DNA of 64,000 nucleotides from Streptomyces cinerochromogenes (GTDB lineage: Bacteria > Actinomycetota > Actinomycetes > Streptomycetales > Streptomycetaceae): contig NZ_BMRM01000006.1 of NCBI RefSeq assembly GCF_014648635.1, positions 372,001 to 436,000 of the forward strand, written 5' to 3'. The translations under genes were made by a program, and so were the position numbers. Below the pieces are notes generated by a model, which worked only from the letters and a program-made list of their open reading frames with translations, ran no database searches and was not told where the DNA came from. Below, piece after piece: positions 1 to 9,323 of this stretch. Each line of letters opens with the position of its first letter. The stretch's first letter is position 1.

Positions 1-970
1 TCGCCACCCCGGAGGTGGACTGGGTCAGCCGGTAGGAGGTGGTCGGCCCGCTCGCGCCGCCGCGCAGCACCACCACGGAGCCCGCGCCCTTGTTGTACGG
101 CTTGTCGCTGACGGCGAGGTCGCCGTAGCCGTTCTTGTCGAAGTCGGCGATCACACCGGTCGCGCCGAAGTCCACCTGCGAGGCGTTGTACGTCGTGTAC
201 TTGCCCCGCTTGATGGTGGAGCCGCCCTGCACGAACCACGCGGCCTGGACCATCTTGTCGTGCTCGTAGCCCTGGCCGACCACGTACAGGTCGGTGGCCT
301 TGTCCTTGGTGACCCTGCCGGCGACGATCACGCTCGGCTCCAGCACGTGGGCGCCGCTGGGGCTGACCTCCAGTTTGCTGACGCTGCCCGTCGTACCGGT
401 CTGGGAGAAGCCGCCCCGGTAGACGAAGAGGGTGCCCGTGACGTCGGTGACGGCCAGGTCCGGCTTGCCGTCGCCGTTGAAGTCGCCGGCGGCGAGGGCC
501 GTGCCGAACCCGATGCCGGACTTGGCCGGGATCCGCGTGGCCTTCGCGCCGAGGCCCGCCTTGGCGCCCCACAGGATGGTGACCGCGCCCGCCCCGGTCT
601 TCGTACCGACCTTCTCGGATCGGTCCGCGACGGCGAGGTCGGCGTACCCGTCCCGGTTGAGGTCGGCGTTGGCGACCTGGTCGCCGAAGGTGTCGGCGTA
701 GCCGCCTGCGTCGCCGGCCTTGCCCGGGATGTTGGGGCTGTCCTGGGTGAACCGGACCGTCTTCGGGCCGGGGCCGGTCGCCGTGCCGTAGGTGACGGTG
801 ACCTCGCCGCCCCAGCCGGACGCGTAGTCCCGGTAGCCGTCGCCGTTGAAGTCGTCGGCGTACTTGGCGGGGGTCGCCGCGGCGGCCGGGCCGGCCGCGA
901 GGGTGAGCAGTCCGCCGGTGAGCGAGAGGGCCGTGGCCGTCGCCACGGCGAGCTTTCTGTGCGTGCGCAT
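1..970 (-). CDS. FG-GAP (VCBS) repeat secreted protein, partial
   Basis: The gene reads right to left and its C-terminus lies beyond position 1; about 323 codons are visible. It opens with an Sec-type signal peptide (MRTHRK, a hydrophobic core, then AAGPAAA-AT). The mature part holds several integrin-like FG-GAP repeats with Ca-binding loops such as DFNGDGYRD, DLNRDGYAD, DFNGDGKPD and DFDKNGYGD, spaced about 60-70 residues apart, as in a beta-propeller. Such proteins are extracellular and probably bind surfaces or ligands; no catalytic domain is visible in this part. The ATG at 970 is preceded by AAGGAGAC, a strong ribosome binding site. It lies downstream of the sdh operon in the same direction but is separated from it by a strong hairpin. 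Confidence 0.85.
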   Translation of the reverse strand, partial: MRTHRKLAVATATALSLTGGLLTLAAGPAAAATPAKYADDFNGDGYRDYASGWGGEVTVTYGTATGPGPKTVRFTQDSPNIPGKAGDAGGYADTFGDQVANADLNRDGYADLAVADRSEKVGTKTGAGAVTILWGAKAGLGAKATRIPAKSGIGFGTALAAGDFNGDGKPDLAVTDVTGTLFVYRGGFSQTGTTGSVSKLEVSPSGAHVLEPSVIVAGRVTKDKATDLYVVGQGYEHDKMVQAAWFVQGGSTIKRGKYTTYNASQVDFGATGVIADFDKNGYGDLAVSDKPYNKGAGSVVVLRGGASGPTTSYRLTQSTSGVA

Positions 971-1029
971 GTGTCTCCTTGATCGCGTACCGAGGAGACA
1001 CACGAGCGGGTTGGACAGTTGTACGGCGA

Positions 1030-1066
1030 GGGCCCCGCCCCCGGTGCGTGACCGGGGACGGGGCCC
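1030..1066 (-). terminator. Hairpin terminator behind sdhB
   Basis: Two 16-base arms (1030-1045 and 1051-1066) pair with one mismatch around a 5-base loop, just past the sdhB stop. It is a strong GC-rich stem without a clear U tract, as is common in Streptomyces. It should end the sdhCDAB transcript before the FG-GAP gene. Confidence 0.75.
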
Positions 1067-1089
1067 GAGGAGCCGCAGGCGTACGGCGA

Positions 1090-1869
1090 TCAGTAGCGAC
1101 GCGTGATCAGCGCGCGCTTGACCTCCTGGATCGCCTTCGTGACCTCGATACCGCGCGGGCAGGCGTCCGTGCAGTTGAAGGTCGTGCGGCAGCGCCACAC
1201 GCCGTCGCGGTCGTTGAGGATCTCCAGGCGCTGCTCGCCCGCCTCGTCCCGGCTGTCGAAGATGAACCGGTGGGCGTTCACGATCGCGGCCGGACCGAAG
1301 TACTGGCCGTCGTTCCAGAACACCGGGCAGGAGGAGGTGCAGGCCGCGCAGAGGATGCACTTCGTCGTGTCGTCGAAGCGCTCGCGGTCCTCGGCCGACT
1401 GCAGCCGCTCACGGGTCGGCTCGTTCGTGTCCTTGGTGACCAGGAACGGCATGACGTCCCGGTACGCCTGGAAGAACGGCTCCATGTCCACGACCAGGTC
1501 CTTCAGGACCGTGAGGCCCTTGATGGGCTCGATCGTGATCGGCTTCTCGGGGTTGATGTCCTTGATCAGCGTCTTGCAGGCAAGGCGGTTCCTGCCGTTG
1601 ATCCGCATCGCGTCCGAGCCGCAGATGCCGTGCGCGCACGAGCGGCGGAAGGTGAGGGTGCCGTCGACGTCCCACTTGATCTTGTGGAGACCGTCGAGGA
1701 CACGCTCCTTCGGGTCGATCTCCAGCTGGAAGTCTTCCCAGACCGCCTCGGCCGAGACCTCCGGGTTGAACCGGCGGACCCGGAAGGTGACGGTGATGTA
1801 CGGGGAGTCGGCGAAGCCGGGCTCGGGCTGGCCGGCCGCGTCCGCCTTGTCCAGAACAGGGGTAGCCAT
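1090..1869 (-). CDS. sdhB: Succinate dehydrogenase iron-sulfur subunit
   Basis: Electron-transfer subunit of complex II, passing electrons from the flavoprotein to menaquinone at the membrane. At 259 residues it has the usual family length. The N-terminal 2Fe-2S domain has the ligand pattern C78-x4-C83, GSD and C98 (RRSCAHGICGSDAMR ... NRLACK). The C-terminal half carries the 4Fe-4S and 3Fe-4S motifs CILCAACTSSCP and CRTTFNCTDACPRG. Its ATG overlaps the sdhA stop by one base, so the two genes are translationally coupled. It is the last gene of sdhCDAB. Confidence 0.97.
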   Translation of the reverse strand: MATPVLDKADAAGQPEPGFADSPYITVTFRVRRFNPEVSAEAVWEDFQLEIDPKERVLDGLHKIKWDVDGTLTFRRSCAHGICGSDAMRINGRNRLACKTLIKDINPEKPITIEPIKGLTVLKDLVVDMEPFFQAYRDVMPFLVTKDTNEPTRERLQSAEDRERFDDTTKCILCAACTSSCPVFWNDGQYFGPAAIVNAHRFIFDSRDEAGEQRLEILNDRDGVWRCRTTFNCTDACPRGIEVTKAIQEVKRALITRRY

Positions 1870-3623
1870 CAGTACTTACGCTCCATCGGCTGGTAGCGGG
1901 TCTGGACGACCGGCTTGTAGTCGAGACGGACGGTTTCCGAGCCGTCGGCACCGACCTCGCGGTACGCCATGGTGTGGCGCATGAAGTTGACGTCGTCGCG
2001 GTTCGGGTAGTCCTCGCGGTAGTGACCGCCGCGGGACTCCTTGCGGGCCAGCGCCGAGACGGCCATGACCTCGGCCAGGTCGAGCAGGTTGCCCAGCTCG
2101 ATGGCCTCCAGCAGGTCCGTGTTGAACCGCTTGCCCTTGTCCTGGATCGCCACGTTCTGGTAGCGCTCGCGCAGCTCGGCGATCTTCTCGACGGCCGTCT
2201 TGATCGTCTGCTCGGTGCGGAACACCATGACGTTGGCGTCCATGGTCTCCTGCAGCTCACGGCGCAGGGTCGCCACCCGCTCGCTGCCGGTGGAGTTGCG
2301 CAGCCGCTCGATCTGCTCGACGACGAACGACTCCGGGTTCTCCGGCAGCTCGACGAAGTCGGCCTTCGCCGAGTACTCGGCGGCGGCGATGCCCGCGCGG
2401 CGGCCGAAGACGTTGATGTCCAGCAGCGAGTTGGTGCCGAGGCGGTTGGCGCCGTGCACGGAGACACAGGCGACCTCGCCGGCCGCGTACAGACCCGGGA
2501 CGACGGTGGTGTTGTCCGCCAGGACCTCGCCCTCGACGTTCGTCGGGATGCCGCCCATCGCGTAGTGGGCGGTCGGCTGGATCGGGATCGGGTCCGTGTA
2601 CGGCTCGATGCCGAGGTAGGTCCGCGCGAACTCGGTGATGTCCGGGAGCTTGGCGTCCAGCTGCTCCGGCGGCAGGTGGGTGAGGTCCAGGTACACGTGG
2701 TCGCCCTCGGGACCGCAGCCGCGGCCCTCACGGATCTCCGTGTAGATGGAGCGGGACACGACGTCACGGGACGCCAGGTCCTTCATGACGGGAGCGTACT
2801 TCTCCATGAAGCGCTCGCCGTCCTTGTTGCGCAGGATGCCGCCCTCACCGCGGGCGCCCTCGGTGAGCAGGATGCCCATGCGCCAGATGCCGGTCGGGTG
2901 GAACTGGAAGAACTCCATGTCCTCCAGCGGGAGCCCGCGCCGGTAGACCGCCGCCTGGCCGTCACCGGTCAGGGTGTGGGCGTTCGACGTCACCTTGAAG
3001 AACTTGCCGCAGCCGCCGGAGGCGTAGATGACGGCCTTCGCCTGGAAGATGTGGATCTCGCCGGTGGCCAGCTCGTACGCGACGACACCGGCCGACTTCT
3101 TGACGCCGTCGACCTCGGTGATCAGCTGGTCCAGGACGTAGAACTCGTTGAAGAACTCCACGCCTTCCTTGACGCAGTTCTGGTACAGCGTCTGGAGGAT
3201 CATGTGGCCGGTGCGGTCCGCGGCGTAGCAGGACCGGCGGACCGGGGCCTCGCCGTGGTTGCGGGAGTGACCGCCGAAGCGGCGCTGGTCGATCGTCCCG
3301 TCGGGCGTCCGGTTGAACGGCAGGCCCATCTTCTCCAGGTCGAGGACGGCGTCGATGGCCTCCTTCGCCAGGATCTCGGCGGCGTCCTGGTCGACCAGGT
3401 AGTCACCGCCCTTGACCGTGTCGAAGGTGTGCCACTCCCAGTTGTCCTCCTCCACGTTGGCCAGCGCGGCGGCCATGCCGCCCTGCGCGGCGCCCGTGTG
3501 GGAGCGGGTGGGGTAGAGCTTGGTCAGGACCGCGGTGCGGCTGCGCTTCGTCGCCTCGATGGCGGCGCGCATGCCCGCGCCGCCGGCGCCGACGATGACG
3601 GTGTCGTACTTGTGGATCTTCAT
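1869..3623 (-). CDS. sdhA: Succinate dehydrogenase flavoprotein subunit
   Basis: Catalytic subunit oxidising succinate to fumarate. It is 584 residues, normal for SdhA. The N-terminal Rossmann motif [11 protein letters not shown] (about residues 11-21) binds the ADP part of FAD, and [10 protein letters not shown] includes His42, the expected covalent FAD attachment site. The conserved [13 protein letters not shown] stretch and the capping-domain features of the fumarate reductase/SDH family are intact. It sits between sdhD (19 bases upstream) and sdhB (one-base overlap) in one operon. Confidence 0.98.
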   Translation of the reverse strand: MKIHKYDTVIVGAGGAGMRAAIEATKRSRTAVLTKLYPTRSHTGAAQGGMAAALANVEEDNWEWHTFDTVKGGDYLVDQDAAEILAKEAIDAVLDLEKMGLPFNRTPDGTIDQRRFGGHSRNHGEAPVRRSCYAADRTGHMILQTLYQNCVKEGVEFFNEFYVLDQLITEVDGVKKSAGVVAYELATGEIHIFQAKAVIYASGGCGKFFKVTSNAHTLTGDGQAAVYRRGLPLEDMEFFQFHPTGIWRMGILLTEGARGEGGILRNKDGERFMEKYAPVMKDLASRDVVSRSIYTEIREGRGCGPEGDHVYLDLTHLPPEQLDAKLPDITEFARTYLGIEPYTDPIPIQPTAHYAMGGIPTNVEGEVLADNTTVVPGLYAAGEVACVSVHGANRLGTNSLLDINVFGRRAGIAAAEYSAKADFVELPENPESFVVEQIERLRNSTGSERVATLRRELQETMDANVMVFRTEQTIKTAVEKIAELRERYQNVAIQDKGKRFNTDLLEAIELGNLLDLAEVMAVSALARKESRGGHYREDYPNRDDVNFMRHTMAYREVGADGSETVRLDYKPVVQTRYQPMERKY

Positions 3624-3642
3624 GATTCTCGCAGCCCCGTGC

Positions 3643-4125
3643 CTAGCGGATGTTCGGGTCGAAGGTGAAGATCACCAGCGTGCCCAGCAGGATGGTGAAC
3701 ACCGTGGCGGTGTAGAGCAGGCCCTTGAGCCACAGCCGGCTGTTCGGCCGCTCCGCGTAGTCGTTGATGACCGTGCGCAAGCCGTTGGCGCCGTGCAGCA
3801 TCGCCAGCCACAGCATCAGCAGGTCCCAGACCTGCCAGAACGGCGACGCCCAGCGGCCCGCCACGAAGGCGAAACCGATCTTGGAGACACCGCCGTCCAG
3901 CACGAGCTGGATCAGCAGGTGGCCGAGGACGAGGACGACCAGCACGATGCCGGACAGGCGCATGAACAGCCAGGCCGCCATCTCGAAGTTGCCCCGGGTC
4001 GACTTCGGGGACTTCTTGGTCCGCTTGCGCGGGGCCTCGATCAGCGGGGCCGGGTTGTCGACGGTGTAGACGGGGGCACCCTCGACGGGGCCGACACCGG
4101 ACGCGGTGGTTTCAGTGGTGGACAT
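3643..4125 (-). CDS. sdhD: Succinate dehydrogenase hydrophobic membrane anchor
   Basis: Membrane anchor of complex II, 160 residues with an N-terminal soluble stretch of about 50 residues rich in Thr, Pro and Lys ([10 protein letters not shown]...KKSPKSTRG), followed by three transmembrane helices. The helix containing [16 protein letters not shown] has a histidine in the position usual for haem b ligation, and [11 protein letters not shown] is typical of SdhD. The ATG at 4125 follows sdhC by five bases. The open frame extends further upstream, but that part overlaps sdhC and has no membrane-anchor character. Confidence 0.93.
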   Translation of the reverse strand: MSTTETTASGVGPVEGAPVYTVDNPAPLIEAPRKRTKKSPKSTRGNFEMAAWLFMRLSGIVLVVLVLGHLLIQLVLDGGVSKIGFAFVAGRWASPFWQVWDLLMLWLAMLHGANGLRTVINDYAERPNSRLWLKGLLYTATVFTILLGTLVIFTFDPNIR

Positions 4126-4130
4126 GGGCC

Positions 4131-4511
4131 TCAGCTCCCGAACACAACACGGTAGGCGTGGCCGAGGACCGGGTAGATCGCGCCGGCCATCAGGACGACC
4201 CAGACACCGACGACGGTCCAGAGCATCTGCTTCTGGTAGCGCGGGCCCTTCGACCAGAAGTCGACGGCGATGACGCGCAGGCCGTTGAGCGCGTGGAAGA
4301 GGATGGCGGCGACGAGGCCGTACTCCAGCAGCGCGACGATCGGCGTCTTGTACGTGGCTACGACCTTGTCGTAGTCCTCGGGGGAGACACGCACGAGAGC
4401 GGTGTCCAGCACATGAACGAACAGGAAGAAGAAAATGAGGACGCCGGTGACTCGGTGAGCCACCCAGGACCACATTCCTTCCCGGCCGCGGTACAGCGTT
4501 CCAGCCGGCAC
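4131..4511 (-). CDS. sdhC: Succinate dehydrogenase cytochrome b556 subunit
   Basis: First gene of the sdh operon, encoding a 126-residue, three-helix membrane subunit that helps bind haem b and quinone. The N-terminus MPAGTLYRGREGMWSWVAHRVTG carries the family signature (SxxHRxTG type), and HVLDTALV and LFHALNGLRVI hold the histidines expected near the haem. Length and order (C-D-A-B) are those of actinobacterial succinate dehydrogenases. Confidence 0.94.
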   Translation of the reverse strand: MPAGTLYRGREGMWSWVAHRVTGVLIFFFLFVHVLDTALVRVSPEDYDKVVATYKTPIVALLEYGLVAAILFHALNGLRVIAVDFWSKGPRYQKQMLWTVVGVWVVLMAGAIYPVLGHAYRVVFGS

Positions 4512-4702
4512 GGAAGAACCCTCCGGGAGCGGGGACTAGGGCCGCGCCGGCTTCACTGTCGGTCGGGCCCGGCCGGGTACGGTCCACCGGCCCTCTGCAT
4601 CGTAGCGAGGCACCGCGCTGTGCTTTACGGGGGGCCTACCGGTGTGATCAAAGTGGCATCGGATGGGCTATCGCGGCGCGGCTGGTGGGGTGGGATGTCG
4701 CA
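4512..4702. other. Intergenic region upstream of sdhC
   Basis: This 191-base gap lies between the 3' end of the decarboxylase gene and the sdhC start, both on the minus strand, so it should hold the sdh promoter. I see no clear operator or hairpin that I can name. Confidence 0.4.
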
Positions 4703-5251
4703 CTATTTGCCCGGTGCGGGGGTGTTTGCGCTGTTCGCACAGCTCCCCGCACCCCTCAGCAGGACCATCAGCCGCCCTCTGGCGAGCCGCCGTACTTCCT
4801 CGGCCGCCACCACCCGCTCCTCCTCCGGATCGTTCGCCAATCGTGATCGGATCGCTTCGAGGATGTGGTCGATGACTTCGTCCGCAGGGACGTCGCCCAG
4901 GTAGATGACGAACGCGTGTCCGAATCGCGCCTCGTAGGCGGCGTGTGCGGCGCCGAGGGCCATGTGGGCCGCCGAGTAGGTGCCCTCGGGCAGTTCCGGG
5001 AGGGACTCGCCGGCCAGGGCCTCGGCCAGGTCGGCGGGGGACAGGTCGTACGCCGCCTCGTCCGCCGCGGCCAGCAGGGCGTCCAGGTCGGGATAGGGGC
5101 GGTGGTCGGCCATCCGGTGGGCCCAGCGCGCGCTGCGCAGGCAGTGCAGGAGAAGAGCGCGGGCCTCCTCGGCGCGGGCGGTGTTGAAGGCGTCGAGAGG
5201 TGTGGGGAGATACGGCAGACGGTGGGCGGGCAGCGTGGGTCCTCGCGTCAC
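4703..5251 (-). CDS. uraD: 2-oxo-4-hydroxy-4-carboxy-5-ureidoimidazoline decarboxylase
   Basis: OHCU decarboxylase of purine (urate) catabolism, the step that gives S-allantoin after urate oxidase and HIU hydrolase. The 182-residue protein is all-helical and carries the family features LDAFN at the N-terminus, an HRM..RPYPDLDALLAAAD stretch, and FGHAFVIYLGD near residue 115, which resembles the conserved FGxxFxI motif. Urate oxidase and HIU hydrolase are not neighbours here, so the gene stands alone; similar stand-alone copies are common in Streptomyces. The start at 5251 is the first ATG in frame. Confidence 0.8.
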   Translation of the reverse strand: MTRGPTLPAHRLPYLPTPLDAFNTARAEEARALLLHCLRSARWAHRMADHRPYPDLDALLAAADEAAYDLSPADLAEALAGESLPELPEGTYSAAHMALGAAHAAYEARFGHAFVIYLGDVPADEVIDHILEAIRSRLANDPEEERVVAAEEVRRLARGRLMVLLRGAGSCANSANTPAPGK

Positions 5252-5405
5252 ATGTGGTGTGGCAGGGGATGCTGTGAAAGGTGTGTCGTCAGGTTATCGA
5301 GAGTGGTCACGCTGTGTCCGAGGGATACCTGAAATTCACTCGGACGGGAGAGTTTGGGACCGCCTGGGTGACGGATGAGCGGCGGAACGGTCGTACGTTG
5401 GCAGA

Positions 5406-7079
5406 GTGACCCAGCACAGCCACAGGCGCCGGGGCTCGGCGCGACAGGTGATACGGAAGCGGGCGGTGGTGACCGCCGCGTTCGTCGGGACGGTCGCGCT
5501 CGGGACGGGCGTCGGCGTGTGGGCCTCGTCGGACGGGGGCGGCGGGAAGCCGGAGGACGGCGCGCGGCAGTCGTCGTCCGGGCGGGTGGCCGGCACCGGC
5601 ACCCACCCGGAGGAACCGGGCACACCGTCGGCGAGCCCCAGCCCGAGTAGGTCGTATCCGCTCTCGCAGGCCCCGCGCACGATACCCGCGGTCCGCTCCC
5701 ACACCCCGGCGCGCGGCCCCGGCTGGAAGCCGCGGCACGGCGGCCGGGTGGTGGTGAACGACGCCGAGCTGGCCGACGAGGGGCGGCTCCTGGCCGGGGA
5801 GCTGGGGCTGGACTACGCGGGCCGGAAGAACGACGTGCGGGCGGGCGACGTACGGCTCGCGCTCGGCGGCGGGGGCGGGAACCAGGAGTCGTACACCCTG
5901 ACCGTCCGGGACGGGCGGGTCGACATCAGCGGGCCCGGCGAGGCGGGCGTCTTCTACGGCACCCGCACCCTGAAGCAGGAGGTCCACGGCGGCGGTACGG
6001 CCCCGGAGGGCGTCGTACGCGACCAGCCGGCCAAGCCGGTGCGGGGGTTCATGCTGGACATCGCGCGCAAACCCTTCTCCGCATCCTGGATCGAGGACCG
6101 TGTGCGCGAGCTGGGGGACCTGAAGTACAACGAGCTGGGTCTGCACTTCTCCGACGACCAGGCCTTCCGGATCGAGTCCAGCAGCCACCCGGAGATCGTC
6201 TCCGCGGACCACCTGACCAAGGCGCAGGTCCGGCGGATCGTGGCGCTGGCGGAGAGCCGGCACATCACCGTCGTCCCCGAGATCGACTCGCCGGGGCACC
6301 TGGGCGCGGTCATCGCCGCCCACCCCGATCTGCAGCTGCGCAACGCCGGCGGGGTGGCCACCCGGGGCGCCGTCGACATCTCCAAGCCGGCCTCCGCGCA
6401 GATCGTCGACGACCTGCTGAACGAGTACGCCGGGCTCTTCACCGGCAACCAGTGGCACCTGGGCGGGGACGAGTACCAGGCGCTCACCGTGCGGGACCCG
6501 CAGGCCTCGTACCCGCAGCTGGCCGCCGCCGCCCGGCAGCGGTTCGGCTCCGGCGGGACCGTGGCCGACCTGGCCACCGGCTGGCTGAACGACCGTGCCG
6601 CCACCGTCCGCGCCCACGACCGCACCGTCCGGGCCTGGAACGACGGCTTCTTCCGCGGCACCTCCGTCCGGCCCGGCCAGGACATCCGGGTGGCCTACTG
6701 GACCGGCAAGGAGATCGGCGCCCGGCCGCCGGCGGAGTACCTGGCCGAGGGACGGAAGGTCATCAACTACAACGACGAGTTCCTCTACTACGTGCTCGGG
6801 CAGCCGCAGACCTTCGTCTACCCGACCGGGCAGCGGATCTACGAGCAGTGGACCCCCCGGGTGCTGCGCGGCACGACCCCCGTTCCGGCCCGGTACGACG
6901 GGCAGATCCTCGGCGGGGCGTTCGCGGTCTGGTGCGACTTCCCGCACGCGCAGACGGAGGCGCAGGTCGCCGCGGGCATCCGGATGCCGTTGCGGGCCAC
7001 CGTGCAGAAGCTGTGGGACCCGGGCAAACCGGCGCTGAGCTGGGCGGACTTCAAGAAGCTGGCGGACCGGCTGGGCTGA
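5406..7079 (+). CDS. Secreted glycoside hydrolase family 20 beta-N-acetylhexosaminidase
   Basis: Extracellular exo-hydrolase that removes terminal N-acetylhexosamine from chitin oligomers or glycans by substrate-assisted catalysis. The 557-residue protein begins at a GTG and has a basic N-terminus, one hydrophobic segment (VVTAAFVGTVALGTGVGVWAS), a Ser/Gly/Pro linker to about residue 90, a GH20b-like alpha/beta domain, then the GH20 barrel. The catalytic Asp-Glu pair is at about residues 354-355 in WHLGGDEY. Other barrel signatures are RGFMLDIARKPF, EIDSPGH and the Trp-rich C-terminal part. It is monocistronic, on the opposite strand to the gene on its left. Confidence 0.92.
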   Translation: MTQHSHRRRGSARQVIRKRAVVTAAFVGTVALGTGVGVWASSDGGGGKPEDGARQSSSGRVAGTGTHPEEPGTPSASPSPSRSYPLSQAPRTIPAVRSHTPARGPGWKPRHGGRVVVNDAELADEGRLLAGELGLDYAGRKNDVRAGDVRLALGGGGGNQESYTLTVRDGRVDISGPGEAGVFYGTRTLKQEVHGGGTAPEGVVRDQPAKPVRGFMLDIARKPFSASWIEDRVRELGDLKYNELGLHFSDDQAFRIESSSHPEIVSADHLTKAQVRRIVALAESRHITVVPEIDSPGHLGAVIAAHPDLQLRNAGGVATRGAVDISKPASAQIVDDLLNEYAGLFTGNQWHLGGDEYQALTVRDPQASYPQLAAAARQRFGSGGTVADLATGWLNDRAATVRAHDRTVRAWNDGFFRGTSVRPGQDIRVAYWTGKEIGARPPAEYLAEGRKVINYNDEFLYYVLGQPQTFVYPTGQRIYEQWTPRVLRGTTPVPARYDGQILGGAFAVWCDFPHAQTEAQVAAGIRMPLRATVQKLWDPGKPALSWADFKKLADRLG

Positions 7080-7160
7080 GGGACGCGGAGCACCACCGAG
7101 AACCCCCGGGGAACGCCGAGAACCGAGTGGACGGGCGGTGACGTCCACTCGTATGTTCCG

Positions 7161-7207
7161 GTGTCCGCGTGTCCGCGTGTCCGCGTGTCCGCGTGTCCGC
7201 GTGTCCG
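7161..7207. repeat. 8-bp tandem repeat, GTGTCCGC, about 5.9 copies
   Basis: Five perfect GTGTCCGC units from 7161 to 7200, followed by GTGTCCG. The array lies about 50 bases upstream of the DUF4328 gene start and is the kind of short repeat that changes copy number by slippage. Confidence 0.9.
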
Positions 7208-7257
7208 GTTCGGGGAGAGCCGTACGCCATCCAGACCTCACTCGGGGGAACTCCTTC

Positions 7258-7977
7258 ATGACCACGCCCATGCCCGCACCCATGCCCGCGCCGCCGTACC
7301 CCGCCCCGCCCGGCGCCTGGCTGCGCTCGCCGGCCGCGCTCGGCCGGGCCACCGCCGTCCTGCTCGGGCTCGTCATCGCCACCGACCTGTTCGCCTGCTA
7401 CGCCGACCTCCTGGAGGCGAGCGTCACCGGCGACATCGCCGACGGCGCCGGCGGTGCCGCCGTGATCGACCGGGCCGACCACGCGGACTCGCTCTACGGC
7501 GCCGCCGGCATCTCGCAGGGCGTCGCGCTGGTGGCCACGGCCGTCGTCTACCTGTGCTGGCTGTGGCGGATCCGGGTGAACGCCGAGGTGTTCGACGCCT
7601 CCCGGCACCGCATGAAGCGCGGCTGGACGATCGGCGCCTGGTTCTGCCCGGTCGTGAACCTGTGGTTCCCGCGCCGGATCGTCGCGGACAGCTGGGACGC
7701 CAGCGCGCCCTGGGGCTCGCGGTCCGGGCACGCGCCGGTCAACGCCTGGTGGTCGCTGTGGATCGCCGGCATCGTCGTGGGCCGGTTCGCGGACACCACC
7801 TCGCGGCACGCCGAGACGGCGGAGGAACTGCGCCAGGCCGCGCACGTGATGCTGTTCTCCGACGCCCTCGACATCGTGTCCGCGGTCCTCGCCATCGTCG
7901 TGGTCGTCCGGCTGACCCGGATGCAGGAGCGCAAGGTGCTCTCCGGCGAGCTGCTGCAGATCCCCGCGGTTGGCTGA
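7258..7977 (+). CDS. DUF4328 domain membrane protein
   Basis: A 239-residue integral membrane protein of unknown function. After a short Pro/Met-rich N-terminus (MTTPMPAPMPAPPYPAPPG) there are about five hydrophobic segments. The family core is NAEVFDASRHRMKRGWTIGAWFCPVVNLWFPRRIVADSW, quoted here as the region at about residues 110-150, with a conserved Trp/Pro pattern. The ATG at 7258 was preferred over an upstream GTG because the preceding stretch is translated repeat sequence. Confidence 0.75.
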   Translation: MTTPMPAPMPAPPYPAPPGAWLRSPAALGRATAVLLGLVIATDLFACYADLLEASVTGDIADGAGGAAVIDRADHADSLYGAAGISQGVALVATAVVYLCWLWRIRVNAEVFDASRHRMKRGWTIGAWFCPVVNLWFPRRIVADSWDASAPWGSRSGHAPVNAWWSLWIAGIVVGRFADTTSRHAETAEELRQAAHVMLFSDALDIVSAVLAIVVVVRLTRMQERKVLSGELLQIPAVG

Positions 7978-8067
7978 AAACCCGACTGTGACACTCCCGC
8001 TCCGTCGCACGCAGTAAGGGGAAGTGCGGGCTCCGTATCGGTCGGCGCCCTGGCGAGGGAGACATTC

Positions 8068-8655
8068 ATGAGCCTGGTGGAACAGATCGCACAGGCCGAC
8101 GAACGCGGACTGGCCGCCGGCGGATTGGCTTGTTTGGATCGGTGTCTGCCGCTGCTCGGCGGCGACGACGAGCTGCTGCGCCCGCTGTGGGCGCGCCTCG
8201 CCGACGGCTCCGACTGGGCCGGGGACCTGTCCCGGGCGCACGAGGCGCTCGGCCCCGCGGACCCGGCCGACGACGAGGCCGCGCGGCTCGCCCGCCGGAT
8301 GCTGGCGTCGGCCCCGGCCGAGCGCACCGCCGACGCGCTACGGCCCTGGACCGACGCCTGCTCGGTCGCCTCCCTGCGCATCCACCGGCTGCTCGACCCG
8401 GCCGCGGACGACGCCCCGGCCCCCGACGGCGGGCCGCACCCGGCGGACCTGGACGCCGGGCGCGCGGGCGACACCGCGGACCTGCCGCCGCTCGTCGCCG
8501 CCGAGCTGCGCCGCCAGTCCGTGGTGCTGGAGCTCCTCGCGGGCCATGGCGCGCAGGGGCTGCGGCGGGCGCTGGAGGTGTCGGTGGAGGGCCGCCGGGT
8601 GCTGCGCGCGGTGGTCTCCCGCCGGGCCCGCAGCGCCGCGGAACCGGGGGCCTGA
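8068..8655 (+). CDS. Hypothetical protein, helical, acidic
   Basis: A 195-residue protein I do not recognise. It is Ala/Leu/Asp-rich and predicted mainly helical, with no signal peptide or membrane segment, so probably cytoplasmic. A variable Pro/Asp linker (DDAPAPDGGPHPADLDAG, around residues 112-130) divides it. The ATG at 8068 is preceded by GCGAGGGAG, a good ribosome binding site. It shares the motif CTGTGACACTCCCG about 70 bases upstream with a very similar motif upstream of the ECF sigma gene at 9324. Confidence 0.6.
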   Translation: MSLVEQIAQADERGLAAGGLACLDRCLPLLGGDDELLRPLWARLADGSDWAGDLSRAHEALGPADPADDEAARLARRMLASAPAERTADALRPWTDACSVASLRIHRLLDPAADDAPAPDGGPHPADLDAGRAGDTADLPPLVAAELRRQSVVLELLAGHGAQGLRRALEVSVEGRRVLRAVVSRRARSAAEPGA

Positions 8656-8774
8656 CCCGGCCGTGTGACCTTCGTGCGGGGGCGGTGGGGTGGTCCTGCG
8701 ACGGTTGGCGGGACGTTTGGGGAAACGTTCCGGAACCCAGTGACGGAACGGCGCCCGCGCTCGCTCTCCCCTAT

Positions 8775-9206
8775 GTGACAGCCGATCTGACAGCTCATGT
8801 GACGGCCCGGTACGGGACAGCACGGCAGGAGACCAGGCCGCAGGCCGCCGCGAAGCCCGTGCGGTGGGCGGCGGACGCGGTCGCGACCATGCGTGAGGGC
8901 GCGCGGGTGCGGCTCGACTACTCGGCGCAGAGCCTGTGGCGGGTGGACCGGATGATCGAGGAGATACGCCGCGAGGGCCCGCCGTACGCGGCCGTCGAGA
9001 GCGTGCTGCGCGGCTTCGGCGCGTACGCCGGCGAGGTGATCGCCCGGCAGACCGGCGCCGAGTGGTGGGCGACCGGCGGCGAGCACTGGCTGCGCACGCC
9101 CGACGGCCGGCTGTGGGACCCCATCGACGAGGCCCGGCGCTGTTACGACGGCCACGGCTCGCTCCGGCTGCTGTGCCGGGACGCGACCGCGAGCGCCTCC
9201 GGCTGA
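8775..9206 (+). CDS. Hypothetical protein
   Basis: A protein of about 143 residues that I cannot assign. The recognisable part runs from AAKPVRWAADAVATM to the end and holds LDYSAQSLWRVDRMIEE, GAYAGEVIARQTGAEWW and RTPDGRLWDPIDEA; its style (a helix, an AYxGEV segment and a short beta part) recalls a widespread Streptomyces hypothetical family. The start is uncertain: GTG at 8775 and GTG at 8799 are both in frame, and the region before them looks non-coding. No signal peptide. Confidence 0.6.
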   Translation: MTADLTAHVTARYGTARQETRPQAAAKPVRWAADAVATMREGARVRLDYSAQSLWRVDRMIEEIRREGPPYAAVESVLRGFGAYAGEVIARQTGAEWWATGGEHWLRTPDGRLWDPIDEARRCYDGHGSLRLLCRDATASASG

Positions 9207-9323
9207 GCGGGCCGCCCGGGGCCGCCCCCTGGGCTGTGACACTTCCGTCGGGGCCGACGCTGATGATCGTGGAGGGCGGAGACACGGCCGGAGCGTGTCG
9301 CACCGTGAGGGAAGCGCCACGCA

